Positions 23,857 through 32,357 of a stretch of DNA of 64,000 nucleotides are shown one piece after another. A program made the position numbers and the translations under genes. Source of the DNA: Pseudomonadota bacterium (lineage in GTDB: Bacteria > Chloroflexota > UBA6077 > JAJPHF01); contig JAJPHF010000027.1 in assembly GCA_021325365.1 (NCBI GenBank), positions 6,158-70,157 on the forward strand. Direction: 5' to 3'. Below the pieces are notes generated by a model. The model saw only the letters and a program-made list of their open reading frames with translations, was not told the DNA's origin and did no database searches. Position 1 is the first letter of the stretch. Each line of letters starts with the position of its first letter.

Positions 23857-24729
23857 ATGTATCCCAAGGTGTTCGACTACTTCCGGCCCGAATCGCTGGC
23901 CGAGGCGGTGGCGCTGCTCGAGCAGTACGGCGAGGACGCCCGGCCGCTGGCCGGCGGGCAGAGCCTTATCCCGCTGATGAAGCTGCGCGTGGCGAACCCC
24001 ACAGTGGTGATCGACCTGAACCGGCTGCCGGGGCTGGGCTACGTCGAGCGGCGCAACGGCACGCTCGCGCTGGGCGCGCTGGCGCGGCACGCCGACGTGG
24101 CGGGCGCGGCGGTGGTGCAAGCCGCGCTGCCGATCATGCTCGACGCGGCGCGGGTAGTGGGCGACGCGCAGGTGCGCAACCTGGGCACGGTCGCGGGGGC
24201 GCTGGCCGAGGCGGATCCGGGCGGAGACTGGGGCCCGGTCCTGCTGGCGCTGAACGGCGAGGTGCAGTGCCAGGGGCCCGAGGGCGAGCGCGTCATCGCC
24301 GCGGCCGACCTGTTCGCCGACTACTTCACGACGACGCTGGCGCCGACGGAGCTGATCACTGAGGTGCGGGTGCCCGCCCCGGCCGCCAACAGCGGCGGCG
24401 CCTATCTCAAACTGGAGCGGCGGGCCGGCGACTTCGCGGTGGTCGGCGTGGCCGTGCAGCTGACGCTTGGGCCGGACGGCACCTGCCAGGCGATCGGCAT
24501 CGGGCTGAGCGGCGCGGGCGCGACGCCGATCAAACCGGTGGCGGCCGAGGCGGCGCTGCGCGGCACCGCGCTCGATGCGGCGGCGGTTGCGGGGGCGGTG
24601 CGGTTGCTGGACGATGCCATCGACCCGTGGACCGACCGCCGCGCCCCGGCCGAATATCGCCGCGCGATGGTCGGGGTGTATTTCCGCCGCGCGCTGGAGC
24701 GGGCGCGGGCGCGAGCGACGGAGCGATAA
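23857..24729 (+). CDS. FAD-binding medium subunit of molybdenum hydroxylase (CoxM-like)
   Basis: 290 residues, about the family's usual 280-295. The N-terminal FAD-binding PCMH domain has RPLAGGQSLIPLMKLRVANP (pyrophosphate loop) and VRNLGTVAGALAEADP, matching the second FAD motif although TIGG is replaced by TVAG. The C-terminal CO-dehydrogenase flavoprotein domain includes GGAYLKLERRAGDFAVVGVA. It passes electrons from the 2Fe-2S subunit through FAD to the final acceptor. The ATG follows the preceding stop directly, with GGAGG inside the end of that gene. It is the only such subunit in the window, so it might also serve the hydroxylase at 8053-10975. Confidence 0.93.
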   Translation: MYPKVFDYFRPESLAEAVALLEQYGEDARPLAGGQSLIPLMKLRVANPTVVIDLNRLPGLGYVERRNGTLALGALARHADVAGAAVVQAALPIMLDAARVVGDAQVRNLGTVAGALAEADPGGDWGPVLLALNGEVQCQGPEGERVIAAADLFADYFTTTLAPTELITEVRVPAPAANSGGAYLKLERRAGDFAVVGVAVQLTLGPDGTCQAIGIGLSGAGATPIKPVAAEAALRGTALDAAAVAGAVRLLDDAIDPWTDRRAPAEYRRAMVGVYFRRALERARARATER

Positions 24730-24829
24730 AGGTAGGACAGGGGACGAGCCTCGGCCCTACGTCTCCGCGTTCCGGGTTTCGTGCCAGACGTTGCTGCTTG
24801 CGCAGATAGCTGAGATAGGAACTGGCATT

Positions 24830-25954
24830 ATGTTCCGCGTGCAGCAGGCCCTGATAACGCTTTCGGTGGTTGCCGCTAGCCTGGCGGCGGCGTGCGCGCC
24901 GGCCACCGCGCCGACGGCCGGGGGGGCGAGCCAGCCGGCGGGCAGCGCGGCGCGCTCGCCGGCGCTGCAAGCGTTGATCGACGCGGCCAGCCGCGAGGGC
25001 CAGGTGAACTACGCCGACACCGGGGCGCCGGAGGTGCTGGCCGAGCAGGCCAAGCGCTTCAACGAGCGCTTCGGCACGAACATCGACGTCGAGCTGGTGC
25101 CACTGCGCGCGACCGAGACGAACACGCGGGTGCGGCAGGAGATCGCGGCCGGCAAGGTCACGGTTGACGTGATCCACCCGTCGAGCGGGCTGGTCTACGG
25201 CCTGATCGACGACCAGGTGGACGCCCTGGAGCCGTTCGACTGGGTCGGCACGTTCGGCGACACGCTGCCCGAGATCAGCCAGGTGGTGGACCGCGTGCCC
25301 GAGGTGGCGCGCGGGCGGGCGCTGGAGTACCAGCACCTGGTGCGCGCCATCGTCTACAACAAGAACCTCGTGCCGGCGACCGACGTGCCGAAGCGCTGGG
25401 ACGACCTGCTCGACCCGCGCTGGCAGGGCAAGCGGCTGGCCATCGATCCACAGGGCTCCAGCACCTACCAGCTCATCGCGCGCTGGGACGACGCGCGGGT
25501 GCTCGACTACTCGCGCAAGCTGGCGGCGCAGGACCCGCTGTGGGTGGGCAGCACGATCAACGTGGCGCGCGCCGTGGCTCGCGGCGAGGCGCTGGTGGGC
25601 ATCACGGCGATCGACAACATACTCGACCTCCAGCGCGAGGGCGAGCCCGTCGAGATCGCGCCGACGGAGTTCTACCCGGCCACGCAGCAGCTCATCTTCC
25701 CCGTGAAGGGCTCCCCGCACGTGAACGCGGCACGGCTGTGGACGGCGTGGCTGACCACCGAGGGCATGCCGATCGCCGCCACGCTGGGGCAGTCGAACCA
25801 GCGCGCCTGGCCCGACAGCAACTCCGAGATGGCGCGCAAGCTGATCGAGCTGAAGGGTGACCTGGCGATGCTCAGCAGCCAGAGCGACCTGGAGCGCGCC
25901 GACCGCGTGCGCACGCAGATCGTGGACGAGTACAAGCGGCTGGGGGCGAAGTAA
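24830..25954 (+). CDS. ABC transporter substrate-binding lipoprotein (iron-type)
   Basis: 374 residues from the ATG at 24830; the upstream frame is shadow. The signal peptide ends LAAAC (Cys22). The AfuA-like fold shows ALQALIDAASREGQVNYADT, QEIAAGKVTVDVIHPSSG, RAIVYNKNLVPATDVPKRWD and LLDPRWQGKRLAIDPQGSS. It is followed by the permease gene after a perfect 38-bp palindrome. The ferric-binding Tyr pair of true iron receptors is not obvious. Together with the genomic setting this suggests an organic ligand instead of iron. It resembles the lone binding protein at 2787. Confidence 0.88.
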   Translation: MFRVQQALITLSVVAASLAAACAPATAPTAGGASQPAGSAARSPALQALIDAASREGQVNYADTGAPEVLAEQAKRFNERFGTNIDVELVPLRATETNTRVRQEIAAGKVTVDVIHPSSGLVYGLIDDQVDALEPFDWVGTFGDTLPEISQVVDRVPEVARGRALEYQHLVRAIVYNKNLVPATDVPKRWDDLLDPRWQGKRLAIDPQGSSTYQLIARWDDARVLDYSRKLAAQDPLWVGSTINVARAVARGEALVGITAIDNILDLQREGEPVEIAPTEFYPATQQLIFPVKGSPHVNAARLWTAWLTTEGMPIAATLGQSNQRAWPDSNSEMARKLIELKGDLAMLSSQSDLERADRVRTQIVDEYKRLGAK

Positions 25955-25961
25955 AGCGGTG

Positions 25962-25999
25962 GCGGGCGGCAGGGTTGCCGCGGCAACCCTGCCGCCCGC
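25962..25999. terminator. 38-bp perfect palindrome between binding protein and permease
   Basis: Arms 25962-25980 and 25981-25999 are exact reverse complements with no loop bases. It lies 7 bp after the binding-protein stop and 24 bp before the permease ATG. It could act as an mRNA 3' stabiliser giving more receptor than permease; there is no T-tract. Confidence 0.55.
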
Positions 26000-26023
26000 G
26001 ACAGGACGCGGAGAATACGGGCG

Positions 26024-27778
26024 ATGGCTACCGTTAGTAGCGCGGCCGGGCGGCGGTGGGTCGCCGGCTCGGCGCGCCGGCTGGGGCTGGCGCCGGTGCC
26101 GCTGGCGGTGGCCGTGCTCGTGGCGCTGCTGGTCGTGCCGGTGGTGCTGGTGGTGCTGCTCACCGCGCTGCGGCCGGGCGCGGCGCTGCCGTTCGACGCC
26201 ACGCCGCTCACGCTCGACAACTTCGCCGACCTGCTCGCCGATCCCTTCACCTACCGGCTGCTGCTGAACACCGTCGTCTACGCCGCCGTCTCGCTCGCCA
26301 TCGGCATGGCGCTGGCGGTGCCGCTGGTCTGGCTCGTCGAGCGCACCGACCTGCCCGCCAAGGTGCTGATCGCGTCGGCGATGTTCGTGCCGCTCGTCGT
26401 GCCGGGGGCGCTGAAGGCGATGGGCTGGGCGCTGCTGCTGGCGCCGCGGCAGGGCTTTATCAACGTCGGGCTGCGCAGCCTGCTCGGCCTCGACACGGCG
26501 GGGCCTGGCGCCTCGGGGCCGCTCGACTTCTACACCTTCGCCGGGCTGGTGCTGATCACGGGCACGGGCGTCGCGCCGAGCATGTTTATCATGCTGAGCG
26601 CCGCCTTCCGCAACATGGACTCGCGGCTCGAAGAGGCGGGGCGCGCGAGCGGCGCGACCACCGCGGCCGTGGTACAGCAGGTCACGCTGCCGCTCATGGC
26701 GCCCAGCCTGGTGGCCGCGTCGATCTACTACACCATCCTGCTCTTCGAGACGTTCGAGGTGCCGCTAGTCATCGGCCCGAACGCCAACTTCCAGGTGCTG
26801 AGCACGCACGTGTACCAGCTCATGCAGGGCGACGCCACGCGGCCGCAGTACGGCCAGGCCGCCGTGTTCGGCACGCTCGCCATCGTGATCGGCGTGGCGC
26901 TGGCGGCGCTCTACGCGCGGGTGAGCCGCGACGCTTACCGCTACGCCGTGCTGCGCGGCCAGCGCCAGGCGCCGCGGCTGGTGCGCCTGGGTCGCGGGAA
27001 GTGGGTCGCGCTGGGCGCCGTCGCGCTCTACCTGCTGCTGGCCGACGTGCTGCCCATCCTGGCGCTCGTCTGGGCCAGCCTGTTCCGCACCTTCACACCG
27101 CCGTCGCTGGCGGCGCTGTCCGGCGCCTCGCTGGAGGTCTACCGGCTGGTGCTGGCCGACCCGCGCTGGGGCCGGGCGCTCGCCAACACGGCCATCCTGG
27201 TGGTGGCCGTCAGCGGGGCGACCGTGGTGCTGGCCACGCTGGTGGCGTGGGTGGTGCTGCGGACGCGCGTCGGCTGGCTGCGCTGGCTCGACGCGCTGGC
27301 GTTCCTGCCGCGCGCCATCCCCGGCGTGATCCTGGCGCTCGGCGTGTTCCTGCTGCTCATCCGCACGCCGCTCTACGCCACGATCTGGATCATCGTCGTG
27401 GGCCAGACGCTGAACTTCCTGCCCTACGCCGTGCGGGTGATGAACGCCACGCTGCTGCAAGTACACCAGGAGCTGGAGGAGGCGGCGCGGGCGAGCGGCG
27501 CGGGCGTGGGGACGACGCTGGCCGCGATCGTCTTCCCGCTCTTGCGCCCGGCGCTGCTCAACTGCACGCTCTGGATCGGCGCGCACAGCGTACGCGACTT
27601 CACCTACCCGCTGGTCCTCGGCACGGCGAGCAACACGGTGGTGGCGCAGCTCTTGTGGCAGTCGTGGGTGCGCGGCCAGTGGGAGCGCACGTCGGCGATG
27701 GCGGTCATGCTGCTCGTCGCCGTGGCCGCGCTCGTCGTGCCCGCCCGCTACCTGCTCGGCCGCCACGAGTCCGTGTAG
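26024..27778 (+). CDS. ABC transporter permease, fused double-domain (AfuB/FbpB type)
   Basis: 584 residues with about twelve membrane helices, a tandem duplication of the six-helix permease unit. Two EAA-loops are visible: LEEAGRASGATTAAVVQQVT then LPLMAPS in the first half and LEEAARASGAGVGTTLAAIV then FPLLRP in the second. This two-in-one form is typical of iron(III)/putrescine-class importers. Its receptor is the gene upstream. Its ATPase is probably the gene at 27795 on the opposite strand, whose stop is 16 bp away. The ATG at 26024 has only a modest RBS (GGAGAATACGGGCG). Confidence 0.93.
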   Translation: MATVSSAAGRRWVAGSARRLGLAPVPLAVAVLVALLVVPVVLVVLLTALRPGAALPFDATPLTLDNFADLLADPFTYRLLLNTVVYAAVSLAIGMALAVPLVWLVERTDLPAKVLIASAMFVPLVVPGALKAMGWALLLAPRQGFINVGLRSLLGLDTAGPGASGPLDFYTFAGLVLITGTGVAPSMFIMLSAAFRNMDSRLEEAGRASGATTAAVVQQVTLPLMAPSLVAASIYYTILLFETFEVPLVIGPNANFQVLSTHVYQLMQGDATRPQYGQAAVFGTLAIVIGVALAALYARVSRDAYRYAVLRGQRQAPRLVRLGRGKWVALGAVALYLLLADVLPILALVWASLFRTFTPPSLAALSGASLEVYRLVLADPRWGRALANTAILVVAVSGATVVLATLVAWVVLRTRVGWLRWLDALAFLPRAIPGVILALGVFLLLIRTPLYATIWIIVVGQTLNFLPYAVRVMNATLLQVHQELEEAARASGAGVGTTLAAIVFPLLRPALLNCTLWIGAHSVRDFTYPLVLGTASNTVVAQLLWQSWVRGQWERTSAMAVMLLVAVAALVVPARYLLGRHESV

Positions 27779-27794
27779 CGGCTGGCGAGCGACG

Positions 27795-28922
27795 TTACGC
27801 GGGAGTCGGTTGAGCCTCCGCCGGGGCGGCTTCCCAGGGGAGCGCCAGGCTGCGGGCGGGCGGCAGGTGCAGGTAGATGGTCTCACCCGCGCGCAGGTCG
27901 GCCTGCGACGGGAGGCGCGCGCAGAGCAGGGCGCTACCCGCGCGCGCCCAGCACTGGCGGTGGTCGCCCAGGAACGTGACGCGTGTGACCTCGGCCGGCA
28001 GCACGTTGGCGCCGTCCGCGGGCGGGGCGCGCAGCACCGCGGTGTCCTCGGGGCGCGTGCAGAAGTAGACGCGCTCGCCCGGGCGCAGGCCGTCGGTGCG
28101 CTGGCCGGTCAGCGTGCCCAGCGCGGTCTGCACCGTAGTGGACTCCCCGCTCGCCGCCACGATCTCGCCCTCGATCAGGTTGCTCGCGCCGACGAACTCG
28201 GCCACGAAGCGCGAGCGCGGCGCGGTGTAGATGGTGTCGGGCGTGCCCTCCTGCACGACCGCGCCGTCCAGCAGAACGAGGATGCGGTCGGACATCGCCA
28301 GCGCCTCTACCTGATCGTGCGTGACGTAGACGGTCGCGACGCCAGCCCGGCTGGCGACCTCCACGATCTCCTCGCGCATCTGGGCCCCCAGGCGGGCGTC
28401 CAGGTTCGACAGGGGCTCGTCGAGCAGCAACAGCCGCGGCCGCCGCACCAGGGCCCGCGCCAGCGCCACCCGCTGCTGCTGGCCGCCGGAGAGCTGAGGC
28501 ACCGGGCGATCGGCCAGCGCGTCGAGCTGCACGAGACGCAGCGCCTCGTGGACGCGCTGCTCCAGCTCGGCCGACGGCGGGCGCGGCTTGCCGACGCGCA
28601 GGGGGAAGGCGACGTTCTGGTAGACGGTCATGTGCGGCCAGATCGCGTAGGACTGGAAGACCATGCCGATGTCGCGCCGCTCGATGGGGACGTCGACGGC
28701 GGCCGCGCTGGAGAACACGGTGGTGGCGCCGATGCGGATCTCGCCCGCGTCGGGCGTCTCGAGGCCCGCGATGCAGCGCAGCATGGTCGTCTTGCCGCAG
28801 CCGCTCGGGCCGAGGAGGGTCAGGAACTCACCGTCGCGCACGTCGAACGACACCCCGCGCACCGCCAGCACCTGGCCGCGCGCGGTGACGTAGCGCTTGT
28901 GCAGGTTGCGGACTTGCAGCAT
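27795..28922 (-). CDS. ABC transporter ATP-binding protein (FbpC/PotA type) with TOBE domain
   Basis: 375 residues from the ATG at 28922. Walker A GPSGCGKTT (38-46), signature LSGGQQQ (144-150), Walker B LLLLDEP (164-170), switch His in VTHDQVEA, then a C-terminal TOBE domain (residues ~280-370). IERRDIGMVFQSYAIWPHMT is characteristic of iron/spermidine-class ATPases. It converges on the permease, so importer subunits are on opposite strands. Upstream is the family B repeat array, whose G-run (GGGGGGCGGGGGGCC) is the only Shine-Dalgarno-like sequence near the start. Confidence 0.93.
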   Translation of the reverse strand: MLQVRNLHKRYVTARGQVLAVRGVSFDVRDGEFLTLLGPSGCGKTTMLRCIAGLETPDAGEIRIGATTVFSSAAAVDVPIERRDIGMVFQSYAIWPHMTVYQNVAFPLRVGKPRPPSAELEQRVHEALRLVQLDALADRPVPQLSGGQQQRVALARALVRRPRLLLLDEPLSNLDARLGAQMREEIVEVASRAGVATVYVTHDQVEALAMSDRILVLLDGAVVQEGTPDTIYTAPRSRFVAEFVGASNLIEGEIVAASGESTTVQTALGTLTGQRTDGLRPGERVYFCTRPEDTAVLRAPPADGANVLPAEVTRVTFLGDHRQCWARAGSALLCARLPSQADLRAGETIYLHLPPARSLALPWEAAPAEAQPTPA

Positions 28923-28929
28923 GATTCGG

Positions 28930-29340
28930 CCCCCCGCCCCCCAATCCTGGGGGGAAAGAAGAATGGTGGGGGACGCCCCCACACCCCCGCGGCCGCCCGG
29001 CCCCCCAATCCTCGGGGGAGAGGGAGAGGATGGCAATTGGGGTCCCGCCATCCCCCCGCGCTCCCCCGATCCCGGGGGAGAGGCCGATGGGCCGGCGGAT
29101 GGACACCCCCATCTCCCATCCCCCGCCACCGCCCATCCTGAGGAGGGGAGGATGGGCCAGTGAATGCACACCCCCATACGCCATCCCCCCGTGCCCCCCG
29201 ATCCTGGGCGAGAGGAGGATGGGCAGGTGGGCTCCCCCCACACCGCTCCAGCCGGGGAACGCCCCTGCACCCCCGCGCCCCGGAATCCTGGGGGGAGGGA
29301 GGACGATGGCGGCTCCCCCGATGGAGTGGCCCCCCGGCCT
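28930..29340. repeat. Degenerate tandem array of family B GC-rich repeats
   Basis: About six copies of a 60-80 bp unit with core CCCCCCAATCCTGGGGGGA followed by GAGGATGG and GGGGACGCCCCCACACCCCC. Copies begin near 28933, 28994, 29067, 29127, 29189 and 29268. They fill the whole 446-bp gap between the ABC ATPase and the MBL hydrolase genes. Spacers are not unique and the unit is palindromic, so this is not a CRISPR. Confidence 0.8.
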
Positions 29341-29368
29341 GGGAGCGCCCCGTTAGCCCCGCGGCGGG

Positions 29369-30034
29369 CTAGAAGGCGCGGCGCTCGACCAGGATGCGGG
29401 CCAGGGGGTCGCCGGCCTTGCCGTACACGTCGTCGCCGTGCGCGACCAGCATGTGGTCGATCGGCAGCGCCATGCCCAGCAGCCGCTTGACCGATTGCCG
29501 CGCCTGGTCGGGATCGTCGCACAGGAACGCCGGCGACACCACCAGGTGCTCGCCCGCGCTCACGATCGCGTCGCCGGCCACGAAGGCGCGGTGCTGGTGC
29601 AGGTACAGCGCGATGCTGCCCGGCGTGTGGCCGGGCATGTGGACGATGCGGATTCCCGCGATCTCCGGCAGCTCGTCGCCGTCCTTCACCGTGCGCTCGA
29701 CGGCCACGCCACAGGTCTGCTCGACCCCCTTGGCCTCGTCCTCGTGGGCCACCACCGCGAAGTTGCCCAGCCCGCGCAGCTTCTTCAGCCCGCCCACGTG
29801 GTCGCCGTGGCGATGGGTCAGGACGCACATGGTGAGGTCGGCCGGCGAGCGCCCGATGCGGGCCAGCCGCTCCACGATCAAGTCGGCATCGGCATCTGAG
29901 AAGCCCGTATCGACCAGCACCGTCGCCGCATCGTCGTGCAGCAGAAACGCCTTGACGATGCCCCGCGGCCCGTTCAGCCGGCAGGGGATGACTTCGACGC
30001 CGGGCACCGGGATGTCTTTCAGCACGGTGACCAT
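29369..30034 (-). CDS. MBL-fold metallo-hydrolase
   Basis: 221 residues, ATG at 30034 with GAGGGAG upstream. The zinc motif is HRHGDHVGG: His74, His76, Asp78, His79, followed by H in HMPGHTPGSIALYL, D in FVAGDAI and H in LVAHGDDVYG. This complete dinuclear-site set matches glyoxalase-II-like hydrolases. Family members cleave thioesters, lactones or phosphoesters. It is a lone gene with repeats on both sides, so no pathway can be assigned. Confidence 0.88.
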   Translation of the reverse strand: MVTVLKDIPVPGVEVIPCRLNGPRGIVKAFLLHDDAATVLVDTGFSDADADLIVERLARIGRSPADLTMCVLTHRHGDHVGGLKKLRGLGNFAVVAHEDEAKGVEQTCGVAVERTVKDGDELPEIAGIRIVHMPGHTPGSIALYLHQHRAFVAGDAIVSAGEHLVVSPAFLCDDPDQARQSVKRLLGMALPIDHMLVAHGDDVYGKAGDPLARILVERRAF

Positions 30035-30100
30035 ACCGCTCGCTCCCTCTCGCGGTGTGCAGCATACTCGATCCGGTCGGCGGGGCCGGCATTGCGGCCT

Positions 30101-30233
30101 GCGGGCCGCCGCGGGCGACAAGCAACCCGCGCTACGGACCGGGGCGCGTACCCGTTAGGATTGGTGCGCATTGCCGGCCGGGGTGGCGCCCGCGGGCCGC
30201 CGCGGGCGCCACGCAACCCGCGCTACGGACCGG
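30101..30233. repeat. Pair of 42-bp direct repeats
   Basis: Copies 30101-30142 and 30192-30233, differing at about three positions: GCGGGCCGCCGCGGGCG then CAACCCGCGCTACGGACCGG. The intergenic region 30035-30352 holds nothing else recognisable except an AT-richer patch (GATATGAAAATGTCGG) near 30270. Confidence 0.8.
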
Positions 30234-30352
30234 TACCCTTGCGTCGCCCAGGCATTCGGCAGAGGGCTCGATATGAAAATGTCGGGTGTTGGTCGCTGCC
30301 GAGCGTTCGACCAGGCAACCTTGGGGCGGCGCCCCGGAGCGGGAGTCGCCGC

Positions 30353-31408
30353 TTAGACCATGATCTTGCCGTCCTCGCAGACCACGGTATCGTCGGCCAC
30401 GATGGTCACGCGGTCGACGATACCCTCGAGGCGCAGGACGCTGTTCGCCACACCGCGATCGGCGCCGTGCCCGATGCCGAAGTGGGTGGCGCCGTAGCGC
30501 TTCTTTTCGCTCCGCATCACCGGCATGTTCACCGGGCACAGCCTGTTCGTGCCGAGCGCGATCTCGCCGCCCACCAGCCAGGAGTTCTCGTCGCCGTAGG
30601 TCTCCAGGTACCAGCGCACCTGCTGCGCCTCGTTGCCGCCCTCGATGCCGACCACGCGGCCGTCCTTGATGTGCAGGGCCACAGGCTCCTTCCACGGCCC
30701 CGAGGGGTAGTGCGCCGTGGTGTCCCAGACGAGGGTGCCGTTGGCCGTGCCGGGCAGCGGCTCGACGTGGATCTCGCCGAACGGCCAGGTGCCGCCGCCG
30801 AGCCGGCCTGTCTCCTTGTTACGGCCGAACGGCAGCGCGCCCCAGCGCTTGGCGAAGTAGCCCGGCGGCATGCCCGTGATGTCGGCCACCAGGTCGCTGC
30901 CGTGCTTGGAGAGAACGCGCACCTGCTTGGAGCGGTCGTACACCTCGCCGATACGGCGCTGAATGTCGCAGATCTCCGCCACGTCGTCCATGGTCGCACG
31001 GCCGCCGCCGTCCACCAGGATCTCGACCGTACACTCCTCCATCAGCCAGATCGGCGTGCGGCCGGAGCCGCCGCCCTCTGCGCGGATCGAGCGCAGGCCG
31101 GGCGTGCCGCTGTTCAACGCGGTGGTAGTGAGGGCGACGACCACGTCGGCCTTCTTGGCCGCCTCGATGGCCATCGGGACCGGATCGGCGCAATGGTAGG
31201 GGCGGCGCGGGAACAGCGCGAGCATCGGCTCGCCGCCCTTCTCGTTGGCGACGGCCATCACGGCTTGCCAGACCAGCGGGTCCATCGCGTCGTCGGTCAG
31301 GATGAGCAGCTTGTCGCCCGGCTGGACCGCGTGGAAGGGCACTTGCAGGGCTTTCATGAGCGAGATGATCTTCGTCGTAGGGCTCCCGTAGCGCTCGGTC
31401 ATGACCAT
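30353..31408 (-). CDS. M29 aminopeptidase-like / 2,5-dihydroxypyridine dioxygenase (NicX)-like protein
   Basis: 351 residues, ATG at 31408 with GGAGGAGG upstream. It has the leucyl-aminopeptidase/NicX pattern: PGDKLLILTDDAMDP, WPFGEIHVEPLPGTANG, ALHIKDGRVVGIEGGNEA, GEIALGTN and YGATHFGIGHGAD. The Glu/His/Asp metal ligands of the M29 fold appear in place. NicX opens 2,5-dihydroxypyridine with ferrous iron and is built on the same fold as aminopeptidase T. Given the molybdenum hydroxylases in the window, a ring-opening role in N-heterocycle breakdown is attractive, but sequence alone does not separate it from a peptidase. Confidence 0.75.
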   Translation of the reverse strand: MVMTERYGSPTTKIISLMKALQVPFHAVQPGDKLLILTDDAMDPLVWQAVMAVANEKGGEPMLALFPRRPYHCADPVPMAIEAAKKADVVVALTTTALNSGTPGLRSIRAEGGGSGRTPIWLMEECTVEILVDGGGRATMDDVAEICDIQRRIGEVYDRSKQVRVLSKHGSDLVADITGMPPGYFAKRWGALPFGRNKETGRLGGGTWPFGEIHVEPLPGTANGTLVWDTTAHYPSGPWKEPVALHIKDGRVVGIEGGNEAQQVRWYLETYGDENSWLVGGEIALGTNRLCPVNMPVMRSEKKRYGATHFGIGHGADRGVANSVLRLEGIVDRVTIVADDTVVCEDGKIMV

Positions 31409-31544
31409 GGCTCGCCTCCTCCGGCGACGGCGCCCCGGGCGTCGTCCGTTCGGCCAGGACAGTGCCGCGCCGGGGCGGGCGCGGCGTCCCCATCATAGGC
31501 AGCGCGGCCCGTGCGCTGTCAAGCCAAGTGGGCCGAGGAGACCT

Positions 31545-31624
31545 AACCGCCCGGCCCCCTTCCCTGCGAAGGAAGGGGGGAGCCGGCGGGGCTGGGGAGT
31601 GGCCTACTCCCCGTCCGGGCGGTT
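31545..31624. repeat. Family A compound palindromic element with 10-bp terminal inverted repeats
   Basis: Ends AACCGCCCGG (31545-31554) and CCGGGCGGTT (31615-31624) are exact inverted repeats. Inside are hairpins CCCCCTTCCCTGCGAAGGAA then GGGGGG, and CTGGGGAGTGGCCTACTCCC. This intergenic copy (between 31409 and 31728) defines the element's layout best. The rest of that gap shows no gene. Confidence 0.75.
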
Positions 31625-31689
31625 GCCATGTTCCGCACCGGATACGGCGGCGCATTCGGCTTCCAGCTGACTGGAGGAGCGGCGGCGAA

Positions 31690-31718
31690 CTAGACTTAGT
31701 CATCTCAACTTAGTCTAG
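31690..31718. promoter_or_regulatory. Inverted/direct repeat operator of the toxin-antitoxin operon
   Basis: CTAGACT (31690-31696) and AGTCTAG (31712-31718) are inverted; ACTTAGT also repeats directly at 31694 and 31708. This AT-rich site is 11 bp before the antitoxin ATG and is the expected place for antitoxin/complex autoregulation. Confidence 0.6.
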
Positions 31719-31728
31719 AGGGCCGGCC

Positions 31729-31968
31729 ATGCGCACGGTTAACATCCATCAAGCCAAGACCCAGCTTTCGAAGCTCGTCGACGAGGCCGCGAAGGGCGAG
31801 TCATTTGTGATTGCCAAGGCGGGGAAGCCGCTGGTGAAGGTGACCGCGCTGGATGCTCCCGCGGCGCCGCAGCGGCTGGGCTTCCTGGCAGGCGAGATCG
31901 CCGTGCCCGAGGATTTCGACCGCATGGGCGAAGCCGAGATCGAAGCCCTGTTCGGTGGCGACGCGTGA
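31729..31968 (+). CDS. Type II antitoxin, Phd/YefM family
   Basis: 79 residues. The N-terminus MRTVNIHQAKTQLSKLVDEA with SFVIAKAGKPLVKVTAL is the standard Phd/YefM DNA-binding fold. The C-terminal ~30 residues (EDFDRMGEAEIEALF) form the acidic tail that binds and inhibits a PIN toxin. Its stop overlaps the toxin start (GTGA), so the two are translated together. Autoregulation through the repeat 11 bp upstream is likely. Confidence 0.92.
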   Translation: MRTVNIHQAKTQLSKLVDEAAKGESFVIAKAGKPLVKVTALDAPAAPQRLGFLAGEIAVPEDFDRMGEAEIEALFGGDA

Positions 31969-32351
31969 AGCTCCTGCTGGATACCCAGCTCCTGCTGTGG
32001 GTCGCCGGCCAGCCCGACCGCCTTTCCGCGAGAGCGCGCGCGGTCCTGGCCGACCCGTGCCAGGAGCTGCTCTTTAGCGCCGCCAGTCTGTGGGAGATCG
32101 CCATCAAGAACATGCTGGGACGGGACGACTTCCGCGCGGAGCCGCGTTTGCTGCGCCGGGGCCTGCTCGACAACGGCTACGCCGCGCTTCCCATCACCAG
32201 CCAGCACGCCGTGAACATCGACCGCCTGCCTGCCCTGCACAAAGGTCCCTTCGACCGCCTGCTGCTGGCGCAGGCCCTCGGCGAAGGCATCATCCTGCTC
32301 ACGGGCGACGCGCAACTGGCCCGCCACCCCGGGCCGGTGCGCAAAGTGTAG
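31965..32351 (+). CDS. VapC-like PIN-domain ribonuclease toxin
   Basis: 128 residues from a GTG at 31965. The PIN acidic tetrad is visible: Asp6 (LLLDTQLLLW), Glu44 (SLWEIAIK), Asp97 (FDRLLLAQA) and Asp115 (LLTGDAQLA). The motif SAASLWEIAIK is the family hallmark. Such toxins cleave tRNA or rRNA when the antitoxin is degraded. The gene is intact and pairs with the Phd-type antitoxin upstream, a common mixed pairing. Confidence 0.92.
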   Translation: MKLLLDTQLLLWVAGQPDRLSARARAVLADPCQELLFSAASLWEIAIKNMLGRDDFRAEPRLLRRGLLDNGYAALPITSQHAVNIDRLPALHKGPFDRLLLAQALGEGIILLTGDAQLARHPGPVRKV

Positions 32352-32357
32352 GCGGCG

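Noticed and set aside
20772..24729. True aerobic CO dehydrogenase (coxMSL)
   Set aside because: The large subunit lacks the Cys-bearing active-site loop of form-I CoxL, and no coxDEFG accessory genes are present.
28930..29340. CRISPR array
   Set aside because: Units are palindromic and degenerate, spacing is irregular, and no unique spacers or cas genes are present.
27795..30125. 776-codon single ORF covering ABC ATPase and upstream region
   Set aside because: The N-terminal 400 codons are repeat array and shadow of the MBL gene. The real start is the ATG at 28922.
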